Shown here: positions 11,853 to 22,700 of the stretch, in pieces | How the letters are laid out: each line of letters begins with the position of its first letter | Position numbering within the stretch: the stretch's first letter is position 1 | DNA from: Strix aluco | Taxonomy: Eukaryota; Chordata; Aves; Strigiformes; Strigidae | Length of the DNA: 64,000 nucleotides | Assembly: GCF_031877795.1 (NCBI RefSeq) | Contig: NC_133971.1 | Span: forward strand, 8,905,973 to 8,969,972 | Direction: 5' to 3' | Translations under genes and position numbers: made by a program | Notes under the pieces: generated by a model | What the model saw: only the letters and a program-made list of their open reading frames with translations | Databases searched by the model: none | Told to the model about the DNA's origin: nothing

Positions 11853-13133
11853 CTAGTGCTGCCGGTGGGGCGGCCTCTTGCAGGGCTGTGGAGAGGCCTG
11901 GGGCCCGGGGGCCCTCCTCTTCGGGGGGCGCTGGGACCCCCCAGTTGAGCGGTCCCTTCCATGGCCAGGAGCAGAGGGGGCTGTGGCTGCAGCCCTGGGC
12001 AGAGGGACCTGCCACCGCCACCTGCCCCGGCTCCTCCTAGGCTGCTCCTGCTCTGCCAAGGTGGGAGCAGATGGGGGGCGGCCGGGACCCCCGCGGAGGG
12101 TGGCCTCCGAGGTGCCGGCTTCCTCCTCTCCCCGTCGGAGCCTGGAGACTGCTGGAGGAGGACGGGTGGGAGGGGGGAGTCCCCCACCGGGAGCTGGTGG
12201 GGCTGGGGCTGGTGGAGCTGGAGCCAGCCCTAGAGCTGTCATCCTCTTCCCACACAGAATGGTTGTGCAGCTGCCCCCGGGCGTCCTGGCTGCACTGATC
12301 CACAATGATATTGATAACGCCGTGGACCAGAGGTGCTGCACATTCCCCAAAGTCAGGCTGCAGCACCTGGACCATGGCCTCCGCAACCAGGCTGCTGATG
12401 CACAGGGTGTGCAGGATTCTGGCCTCTGCATGATGTGCCTGCCACCAGCAGGCCCCACATATTGCCTGCAGCTCCTGACACAGCCAGGGCAGCAGCACAG
12501 CTTGAAGAAGATACCCCTATCTCTGGAAGAGTTGTACCCAGACCTCAGGCAGGATGCCACCCACTGGCTCTGCCTCTGGCCCTGCAGTCCCCTTCTCATC
12601 TGGGGACAGTGTCCCCTGTGGAGAAGGTGCAGGGGACGCCACAGGGCAATGGGGGCTGTTTTGGGCCGGGCGGCTGGGAGCTGTGCCTGCCTGGCTGCTG
12701 ATGTCTGGCAACTCTTCTGGGTCTCTGATGACACAGCTTAGATAGCGATTTTCTCTAAACAGATGAAAGCAGACCTTCTCTACTGGTCGACTGCAGAGTG
12801 GGCACTCTGGCTTCCTGTGTACCCAGCGCAGGATGCAGCCCAGGCAGAACCGGTGACCACAGGGCATCGCGTAAGCGTTGTTACGTGGCACATCACGGCA
12901 GATGGGGCAGATCTGCTCTGTCTCTGTGGCCATGTTCACGTGCCGCAGCAGGTTGGGGAGAGCTGAGGATGAGGAGCTGGTCCGCCTTGCTGGTGTCACA
13001 CACTGCAAAATGGAGAAAGGCGCTGGTCACTTGCTGTCCCGGCAAGGGGAGGGGAAGGGAGGAAGGAGGACACCCTCCGGATCCCCGAGCCCCTTCGCCC
13101 ACCCCGGCGGGACGCTTCCCCGCACAGCTCACC
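11853..13133 (-). pseudogene. Topors-like RING-finger E3 ligase pseudogene
   Basis: The ATG at 12933-12931 opens a frame starting MATETEQ. A complete C3HC4 RING follows (CPIC, PCGH, HRFC, CLGC, CPLC), as in the RING of Topors, an E3 ubiquitin/SUMO ligase. The second half carries family-type segments (LLPWLCQELQAI, APLVHGVINIIVDQCS, EEEAGTSEATL, PKRRAPGPQ, PQPCKRPP). The frame is broken. An in-frame TAG at 12517-12519 stops translation after 138 residues, just before the LLPWL segment. Later family segments lie in another frame, with shifts near 12130-12150, 12035 and a C run around 11975, and a second TAG at 12037-12039. The family-type C-terminus ends with a stop at 11853. The coding exon starts at 13002 after an acceptor (ttttgcag), and an exon end with a GTGAGC donor lies at 13133. 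A truncated RING-only protein remains possible. Confidence 0.82.
13003..13132 (-). other. 130-nt intron of the Topors-like gene
   Basis: On the - strand an AG|GTGAGC donor (GT at 13132-13131) and a TTTTGCAG acceptor (AG at 13004-13003) define a short intron between a probable 5' UTR exon and the coding exon. An intron argues against origin as a processed retrocopy. Confidence 0.6.
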
Positions 13134-13353
13134 TCCACTGCCGCAAGCACCCAGCGGTGCCCAGCTGCCTGACGCAGGCAGGGCCGGGGAAACCCAGGGG
13201 ATGGCTTCAGGACGGGCACCAAGAGCTGCTGACAGCAGCCCCCAAAGCACCACCCAGCACCGGGAGCAGCCTCGCTCGACCCTCCAGACCTCGCAGGCAC
13301 GCTCGGCAGGAGTCCAGGCACGAGCCAAACTGGACCGGTTTCTGCCGGCGCCC

Positions 13354-13512
13354 AAATATAAGCAGTGAGGGACATGAGGTCATGGTCCATCGCTCGCTGA
13401 CATCACAGTCCACCGCGCGGTGATGTCACAATGGGACATCTGCCCCCATGTCACTCGTGCCTCTGCCATTGGTCGGCTGCATGCGCAGCCCCCGGCAGGG
13501 GCGGGGCTACCC
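13354..13512 (-). promoter_or_regulatory. Probable promoter of the Topors-like gene
   Basis: Reading on the - strand there is a TATA-like TATATTT (13360-13354), upstream of it the inverted CRE-like pair at 13398-13428, a CCAAT box (ATTGG on +, 13468-13472) and a GC box (GGGGCGGGGC, about 13499-13508). Order and spacing suit a transcript starting near 13325 and running into the exon that ends at 13133. The start site is inferred, not seen. Confidence 0.55.
13398..13428. promoter_or_regulatory. Inverted pair of CRE-like sites
   Basis: TGACATCAC (13398-13406) and its exact reverse complement GTGATGTCA (13420-13428) are separated by 13 bases containing CGCGCG. Both resemble ATF/CREB-type sites (TGACATCA is one mismatch from TGACGTCA). 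Confidence 0.6.
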
Positions 13513-14535
13513 GTTGCCAGGGCGTCCGGTTGCTGCGGTTACCACGGCAGTCCTGGACGGGCGCCGCAGGAGGTGGAGTGGCCATCGCCTTCGGGCTGCA
13601 GGCGAGCACGGTCCTGCGGAGCCCTGGCAGTGATCTGGTCCTGCGGACACGGCCACAGGGCACGATGCCGTGCGGACTCAGCCTAGGGCGTGTTTTCAGA
13701 AGGCTCTGGCCAAAGCGAGAGCCCGCCGCCCCCTCCAACAGGCCTGTGGAGGGGACACGGAGCGCGGGTGGCACAAGGTAGTGGCACTGGGGAACAGGGT
13801 TTGGTGCTGAGCTTGGAAGTCCAAGCTCAAACACCGCTTAGGTACCGCAAGAGTTAAAAAATAGCATTGGCTTTATAAATTCGAGCAAAAAAAAAAATCG
13901 CCGCGATGCTACAGCACAGGTGGCTGCTTGTGGCCATGCTCGCTAATACCTGATCAGAAAGTGTAGAGTGATTCGGTCTAATTTGAGAAAGCTTTCCTAA
14001 AAAAGCGCCTAGGCGTTGTAAAAGTAAGGGATCTGGTGGGTTTCAGCACAGTTCTGCCTCTGTGATGTTGGTTGAGGCTCAGCAGAACGTTTGGGTTTGC
14101 AAGTGGGATCACCTGTGCTGAAGTCAAGGGTGATTAAGGTCACAGGGGGAAGCAACCTCCTTTTTTTCTACTCAGATATACGTGTTTAAGTAATAGATGC
14201 CACAAAAAGAGTAAAAAAGGAGCAGCAGCACTGCCTTCACAACATTAGGCAGTGTGTTTGTTGGCAAGGGCTGTTGCCTAGGGAGGAACCCCAGTTTCCC
14301 TCGGCAACAGCATGAGCTTGACTTCAGCTGCTCCCTTCTCTAAGACCTTCAGTATAATAACAAATGTACTGGATCACGCAGTGAAAACACTGCTCTAAAT
14401 GGTAGAAACTTCTTTATTCTTTTTCAAGTTACACTTGGACTGTGTAGGTCTGTTATCTATATTATCCTATTAGATACTTACTATTAATTGCAAAATTACA
14501 CAGCTTTGTGAGCTTCCTCTTAATGGGAGGAACCT

Positions 14536-14572
14536 GAGGGGGGGAAGGGGGGGGGGGAAGCACACACACACA
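14536..14572. repeat. G-rich purine tract followed by (CA)n
   Basis: Two runs of G separated by AA are followed directly by a short CA dinucleotide run. It is low-complexity sequence. Confidence 0.85.
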
Positions 14573-16691
14573 TAAATAAGTGTATATAAAACCCCCCTAT
14601 TATGAAGGAAACAGCTGGTGGGAAAACTTTATTAATAGATCAGCCTCACCTGCAGAACCACCTTCCTGATAGAGGAGGAATTTAGGATATGTCATGTGTT
14701 CCACCAAAGTAGCCTCAGCTGGGAAGCTACAAATGCAGCTGTGGCTGTAGCGTGTGGACTGATCACATTTTTCTGGTAGCAATTGGCTTAAGGGCAACAA
14801 ACAAATTAGACCCAGGAGGTAATCAGAACATACTGAGGTTTTGTTTTTACTGCTCTAGGATTATGTTTGAAAGGAACAGGAATAAAAGAAAAGTATACTA
14901 TCTTCATAATCAGCTATTCGAGACCCCCAGTTATTCTGTGGGTTAACTTTTGTAGGAGGTAATTTTATTGATTTTTTTTTTTTTCCCATCTCTGATCTCA
15001 GTTTGATAGCCTGAAAGCAGTTCAATTTGTATCATCTTTAGAGTAGGTGTCTGCCGCTTGGAAAAATGTCAGGATTATGAGTTTCACTGAATTATTCCTT
15101 TGGCATTTTTCAATGCCTTACGATATTTTTAGGTCTGGGGTATAGATGTTCCCTCTGAAAGGGCAGAAACATGCCTGGGAAAAGCACCAAGTGGCTTTGA
15201 GACATTACCCCTCTCACAGGGCAAACAGGAGGGCTGGGTCTCATGGCAGTGTTGGGTGAGCTGGGAGAGATGGGCTGCTGATTTCCTAGTCCAGTCACCA
15301 CAGTCTCAAAGGACATGGTTTTTTGGCAGTGTACCTCAAGGACGTGCAATTACTTTCTTGAAACACTGGCCAAGGGGAGGAGCTGTGTGCTTTTTCCTTT
15401 CTAAGTAGCACCCAAGTGTTCTCCTGGTTATACCCCACTCTGCTTTCAAGATTCGTGGTTGGCAGAAGCTGTGCAGAAGAGGAGTCTCTGATCTTTGCTG
15501 CCTACCTCACTGTGTCTGGCTGATACATTAGCAAACTGGATAAAAACTCGCAGGGTGGAGGACCCTGGCCTTAGCAGACATGAACTCAGGTCCCAACTTG
15601 CCATTTGGGCTTAGACCTCCCTCTGACACTGCGCTGCACAACGTACATGGCATGGTAGCCTGAAAAAGAAAATTTTAAATGAACATTCCTTCAACTGTTA
15701 GCTCCTGATTGCTGTTCGGGTAGTGCTATGAAGGTCTTACGGGGAGAGGAGTGCCGACTGAACCTACTGGCTAGAGCAAAGAACCACAAGTCAGTATTTC
15801 TAGGATTTATTCCTGGCTCTTGCACAGAGACAGTCCCTCCCAGTATTTTAGCTGCCAGTGGTTCAGTTCCTGTCTGTAATATTCATCCTCATAACATTCC
15901 ACCGTTGCCTCTTAGAGACTTCCAGAAACATGTTTAGTAGTACCCATTTTCTTAATCTAGAGGTGTCCTGGTCGAGGAAGTCTTATCACTGCACTTACAT
16001 ATGCAGTGTAGAGAGGGAGAAGTAGATGTGATGTCTAGGTTACTGGTTTAGGCCACTGCAATAGCGGTACTCACTCTAGTGCCACAGAAAGCAGAAATTT
16101 AAGTGAGCTAGGAGGGGGGCTTGGGTGTATGTAACCATGCCATTGGTTAGATGCACCGCACCTAATCAACATGACTGAGCATCTTCCTTACCTGTCAATT
16201 GTTGTGATTCACAAGAAAGAGAGAAACATAATGGACATTAATAGTAAATGTATTGTTATCTGCATTTCAAAACTGCCTTTCTGTTGTTTTCAAACAAGTA
16301 TGAAATTTGTTCTTCAGGAATCTGTTCTGGAGATTTTGGAGAAGACACAATAGAGTTGCACCTGAGCCACAAATTACCGAAACTGAGACACAGGTGGAGC
16401 CTGCAGAAGGAGCAGAGAGCAGGCAGGAGGCAAGTCACTGGTGTACAGACTGTTATATCTGACTATGGGATATTTTAGAGATGATGTAAAAACAATCAAA
16501 CAGAAAAACAACTCAAAAAAACCAAACCCCGGCCTCCCCAAAGCTGGGTTTTATTGCACTGCACTTGAAAGATACCCTGTCTAATTTAGGGATTTCTGTG
16601 TTCAAGGCTGTGGTAGTTAGTAAAGCCCTGAAATTGTACTTGTTCAAGTGGTGTGTATAATGAAAAAACATTACATGGTTACAGAGGGACT

Positions 16692-16706
16692 AGTATATAT
16701 ATATAT
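16692..16706. repeat. (TA)n run
   Basis: A short uninterrupted TA dinucleotide run, self-complementary. No other signal is attached. Confidence 0.7.
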
Positions 16707-19692
16707 TTCTCAAGTTAATTGTTACATATTTGTTTGCAGTTCTCTTGTTCTTTGCTCCTCCCTGCAAATCTGAACAGAGCTCAAGAGCAAGCTCTGGAGT
16801 AGGAGTCTGATTTAATGGTGCCTACTTGGCTCTGTACAGAGCTGTAAGAGGGTAATAAAATCCTTGTAGGATTTGGTGAAATCAGATAGAACGAATGGAG
16901 CATTAAACAAAACAAGTAACCCACAGATAAGCCGAATTCTTGCTTCTCTTCAGGTATTTGCCTTTTAACTGAATGAAGAGAAGAAAAAAGGTGACAACTA
17001 TGTCTTACTGTTACTTGAGCACTGGGGAAAAGTTAGGGTCCCAAGCCAACTGGAAAATGAGATTCTTTCCCATGTCTTTGCTCTCAGCTGAATTGAAGCC
17101 TATGTTCTGTTTTCTGTTACACTAGTGGGAATCCTTTGTTGCCTTAGACTAACAGCATTGCGATGTGAGACCAGAGGCTTGCAGAGAGAGCCCATCTTCC
17201 ATGAGCGCTTGAAAGAATTTGTCTTAGATCTGACTGAGAAATCTGACCATGGTGTTCAACAGTCTTCAGCATCCAAAAGACCTCTCTTACATGACTGGCT
17301 TCTTAAAATGGGGTCTAGGAATTTCTGAGTATTTTGAAATGTGTCCTGCAATAAAGGGGGACACAGTTTTCAAGTTTAATGTGGGTCATTTAGAATAAAA
17401 AATTGAATAGGATCAACTATGATAGTAATACATGGTTTTATGATTAATTTATCCCTGTTATTTTAATCATCTCTTAGAGGTTAAGAGTGTTGAGTTTGTG
17501 CACAACATTCAGAAATGGCAAACTTCGTTTTGGGGTTCACAGTTCCCAAGATTGCTTTGTGCAGATTTTCCTCATGTTTTAAGTCTAAGCCATGGAGTTA
17601 CTTTTGGACATTTTAATTGTGACCTCTAACGTACATAATGCCACTGAAAACATGTGATTACTAGGATTTGTTGTAGGAACAGCATTTAAACTGAAACTTT
17701 AAAGCCAGAGTCCTCTGGGGAGTGCTTGGATTAAAGGATACCAGAGTGATATAGTCTTCTAGGGAAGGAAATATTTCTTTTTTAAGAGGAAAAATGGAAA
17801 AGACTCTAGAGTGAAAGTGAAGGAGACGAAAATCCTCATAGTCAACAGAGATTTCTGCTGTTTAAGCACACAGCAACAGGGCCATAAAAGGCATATGTGC
17901 AGTATATCTGTAACCAAAGCAAACTGAAACAGAGCAGAAGGGAAAAAGAAAGTTATGTTTGTAAATGGGAAGTTCTGAGAGCTCATTTAATCAAATAGTT
18001 ACATTTCTTGTTCTGGAGACTGAAGCTTGCTAGAAAAGAACATGACCTATGGCAAGTAATTTGGGAATGAGGGGGAGGATTGAGTACCAACTAGCCAACA
18101 ATATAAATAACAAATTTGTAAATGTGTTGAAAGTAAGAAGCTTCTTATGGACAGTGAGGCTGTTCATGGAGATGAGAGAGCAATTAGGGAAAATGAGCAT
18201 TTTGCTAAATCAACCCAATATCTGTTTGTGCAAAAAAGAAGATCTGAAATACAGAGAAGGCAATCTTTTGAGTGACACTTGTATATGAGAGGCATTTGAT
18301 TCACAAATCAGGAAAGGGGTTTTCTTTTCCTTAATTCAGCTGATGCAAACAAAATGACCTCTTTGTATCACAGTGTCCATAGGAATTTTTTTTCTTGTGT
18401 TTGTTGGACTTATTTTGTGATGCTGTCTAGGAGCTGTGGCAGAAAACTCTGTGGTTACAACAGTGATGATACTAACTGGAAGTGGGTGTGTATGTGTGTG
18501 TAAAAGATGGGAAAATCAGTCCTTTCCTTGAAAAAGGAAGAAATTGGTGATCTCCGTCTCCCTGTCTTCTCCTTTACATCAACACTTGCTTATTCCTCTG
18601 TGAAGCAGTAATAAGATAAAGAAGCATGGTCCCATTGTTTACAAACAGAACGATCTCAACAACACAGGCAACTTTCGCTTTGTTAATACCCGGCTATCCC
18701 CCAGGATAGCCTTGTTTCAAGCACTGTGCCGTGTCTGAACGCTTCAGTCAATTCCTCTTCGGGCCTGAACCCTTGACCTGTTATACCTAGTTTGTACCAT
18801 CTTATTTACAAAGAAATTACTGAGAGACATTACCATGTGACATTGCATTTAGGTTTTCTTTGTGGGGTTTTTTTGAGATATTATTGAATTATCATGAAAG
18901 GGTAGTAAACTCATGCAACCCATAGGCAGTTCAGGTATAACTCCATGCCTAAACTATCAGCTGAGCAAGATGTGGGCTGTGCTGCTGCAGAGTCTGCCGC
19001 AGAATCCAAATCTCTATCTGGCTGAAGTCACCAGGTTGTCCTGGAACTCTGCTGTGTGCCAAAGACCAGCTCTGTTAAACCTTGGCCGGGGAGGACTGAT
19101 GAGGAGCCACCATCCGCTTCAACCTTAAATGCTTCCGGAGATCTCCCTCTCCACCGCTTTTCATGTATCTTGTGACATGAAGATTTTGGTATGAAGCTTA
19201 GAGGTTTAGGCATTTTGGTCTGCTCTTTTATGGTGCTGTTCTTACAGGTATATAACGCTTGCTGGGTATGTTAGCCTTCGCTTTTCAGTCTTCCATAACT
19301 TTTTGTTGGAGAAGGGAGTAATAATTTTTAATAGTTCTGCGTAGGCACTGGGGTTGATTGTGGTCTCGTGACAATGTAAATTGGGAGAAATGGAATTGAC
19401 GTCAGAAGAACTACCCACAGTCAAATTTGTTATTGAGCAATGCTTTCTTATACGATTAAAGTATTTATTCTTTGCAGAAAGTTTTTAAATTGTTCAAATG
19501 AGGCCCTTGGACTCTGCTCAAAGGTGAATTTTTTGGAAAGTTTGAGTGAAAACATTTCATCTATGTGTATGAGGAGAGTGGAAAACTATTTTTCCCTCCA
19601 TAAAGACTTTTTGCTGCCTTCTTTTGAACAGCTCTGCAGCGTGACTGGCTGAGCTCTGTGTGCTAGAATTTGGCATTGAAATAGCCATAACT

Positions 19693-19767
19693 ATGAAGTG
19701 TCTTAGTTGTGGCTTTGATTTGACTGAGTTACAAGCCTTAGAAAACCATGTACTCAGCATGCACTTC
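19693..19767 (+). other. Isolated C2H2 zinc-finger-like motif in a short open frame
   Basis: An ATG at 19693 opens MKCLSCGFDLTEL and continues to a perfect C-x2-C-x12-H-x4-H pattern (Cys codons at 19699 and 19708, His at 19747 and 19762), with Leu at the usual position three residues before the first His. The expected Phe is replaced by Leu. The open frame extends from about 19660 to 19857 without other recognisable domains or strong splice sites. It may be an eroded finger exon or chance. Confidence 0.25.
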
Positions 19768-22700
19768 AGGGTTTTGTTTCTTCCTTCAAAGCTTGTGAAG
19801 GGGGCAGTCAAGAGGATTTGCTGCGAACACCCGAGTAGCTATAGAGCACAAAACTAGAGAAAGATACTGCTTTGAAGCGGCAGGGACACGTGTGGCTGGA
19901 AGAAGAACAGAAGACCTGGTAAAGCGCTTATGGCCTAAGAAAAGTTTCCAGGTGTTTTGCGATATGTGCGACTGAGACTCCAGTTCCTAGGACCTGCTGT
20001 CTCTGCTCCTCCAGGTCGTTTCCAAAGAAGCAAGAGAGGTTTCTGCAGGCTGAGCAGGGGGCAGGTATAAGACCAGACTCTGAGGTACACTGGCACTACT
20101 TACACTCCTCTTGAGTGAAAAGGCTCAGGGGACAGGGAGTAAAACACGCTGTTGTTTCTCCATAGGATGTTGCAGCTGGTGCAGTTTACCAGTGATGTGA
20201 CCATGGTTTTGCAAGCAGCATTGCTTTGGAGTCTTAACAAATGGAAGGCTAAGGACTTGCTGTTCCTGAAGGAGATATGCCACCTAGATCTGAGATTATA
20301 CAAAAGCATGCCGTATCCCCGTGGACTGCACAGTTTGGGAAACAGTGCATGCCTATCTAATTGCAATCACATGTGAAATGAGAGGTCAAGGGAAGGCTGG
20401 ATGTGCTTCCTTAACTACATAATTTTTTGAATTAGCATTGTTAATTATGCAGCCTTATGAATCATTAATTTAGTTTTATGTATGGGAGCTCTGTTGCATT
20501 TCCTCTGGCATTTTACAGTGAAGCTGGTTAATGCTTCCACTTACTTGAAGGCATCTATTTAGTTCTGGTGTCAGCGAAGACAGATTATGATGAACTTGTG
20601 TATCTGGTTCTTTACTGAGCTGCTACGGCATTGTCACATCTTTCAACGCTGTTCAGAGTGAGCGGGGAGCATGGCTTTTCCCTTTTTGCACAGGAATAAG
20701 GATTGCAGAGGTTGCAGACAGTGGAAGATCAGACATGCAGTGTGTAATGTAACCTTTCTTGTGCTTTGGTTAGTTAGTGGTTTGAAATTCAAATTTAATT
20801 TTTGATCCCAACAATTTTTCTTACTGGCTGACATGCAGTGACAGGGCACTCATTCATTTAAAGAATATAAATATCCAAGTTAATTTATTTCCAAATGAGG
20901 AACATGGAGGACCTGGCTCCCCTCAGTTACCCTCTACATCAGCACGCAGCATGTAAAAGTATTGCCCCTGTGCTGATGGAAATGACTGCATGAGGTGTGT
21001 GCCTGTGAGGCGCTTTGTGCTGTAAAGGACCTTCAGTGTAGGTGAGATTGCAGCACGCTGAATGTTAAGCAGGTCTAAAGCACTCTCTGACAAACTAACT
21101 GTGTAACTGAGTGGAAAGCAGGAACTCAGGTGTGCACAATGTAAAGGAGTACTACCAGGTGATTTTCATACAGTAACTGTGGCAAAGAGCTCTCTGCAGC
21201 CAAGCTACAGGCCAGAGTCCACAGTCAGTAAAACACAATATAAAACTGATACGTGTTTGCCTTTCTATAGTCCGCATTCTGCAGCTTTTGTGGCTTATCT
21301 GTGTGTGATTTTTTTTTAATAGTTTCAATCTCAAGAACTGTAGTCTGCAGCACCTGTTAGTTATCAAATTGATGGCATATGCCATAAAGCAAGAACTAAA
21401 TGTGGTTATAAAGAAACCAGACAAATAATAATTAATGAGACAGCATTTATTTCCTTTTGTAAGCATGCACTTCTAATGCCTCATCCATTGCAGGGGTGTC
21501 TCTTTGGACAGGCTTTATTCTATATGATAGATTCTCATATTTTCTACAGGATGAACAGACAGACTGTCTCGTGGAATCCTCTCTTCCAGTTAACAGTTGC
21601 ACATGTATAGGTAGTGCCCTACAGAAACGCCAAAACAGAAAAAAAAAGAAAAATATGTAATATTGTAAAACCGTTTAAGGCAAAGGCAGGGTTACCACGA
21701 AATGTCTGGCATTTCCAACATGCAAACAGTTCTAGCCCCTGGCACAATCAAGCACCAGACAGTGGAAACTGCTTGAGCTGGCACTGCCATTGAAAGGAAC
21801 GTCTTGAAACCATGGCCTAACTTATGGTTTTTGTAATGCAAGGAGTGTTCTCCCTTTTTTGGAAAAAAAATAAGGAGGCAGTTGTGTGTTTCTCTTATCT
21901 CCCACTGAGCATCCTTTCCCAGTAAGGCTCATTTGCATGCAGCTCTCTGGTACCTGGCTTCTTTCCTTTTAGGCTGCTCGATGCCTTTCTCTGGTAGCGA
22001 AGCTGTCTGGGACGATTCTTACATCACCTGGTTACTTTGTCCTTTTCCTTTGCTGTCCCAAATATTTGCCTTATTTGGGTATCTCTGGCTTCTGTTTCCT
22101 CTTCTCCTTCTGCTAGGCCCCTAGCAGAGGCAGTAAGACTGGCAGTTCTTCATTTCCAGCTGGTTTGTAGGTCTTTTGCTTTGTCTTCTCATGAAAGTGT
22201 CTGCATGCCAGCTGTAGCAACAGCTGAAAACAAGGAAAAATCATCACTCTGTGACTAACTTATTTCTCCGTGGACAGTCAGCAAGTTCTCGTTGGGCTTA
22301 AGTGGTCAATGATATGCAGTTTGAGAACTTTCCAGACCTCAAAGTATTTTCTTAGATAACATTTCACTGTGGGAAGTGTAAGGTTGCATTCACAAGTGGA
22401 TTTGTATTTCTTTCTTGTTGCAAGGTGGAGGGAATACATGCTCAGATGTATTAGAGGAACAATTCTGATTCAGTAGAAAGGGCAGGCACAGAGCTTGATT
22501 ATGGCAGGAATGTAGCTATTGCATGTGAACACGATTTGGAAAGAACCAAATATTTAACACAACGTTAACCAGGAGTGTGGTTCATTGGTGTAGATCGATG
22601 TCATGATTAAAGTCTGTTAAAAGAGCAAAGCAGCAGTTCTACTAAACCGAGTTGCAGACTGTTCTAATTCTTTTTCATGCTGTTTTGGGTCCTTGAAATC

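Noticed and set aside
11878-12741. 287-codon + strand open frame
   Set aside because: It is antisense to the Topors-like coding exon, whose family-type segments and RING identify the - strand as the real one.
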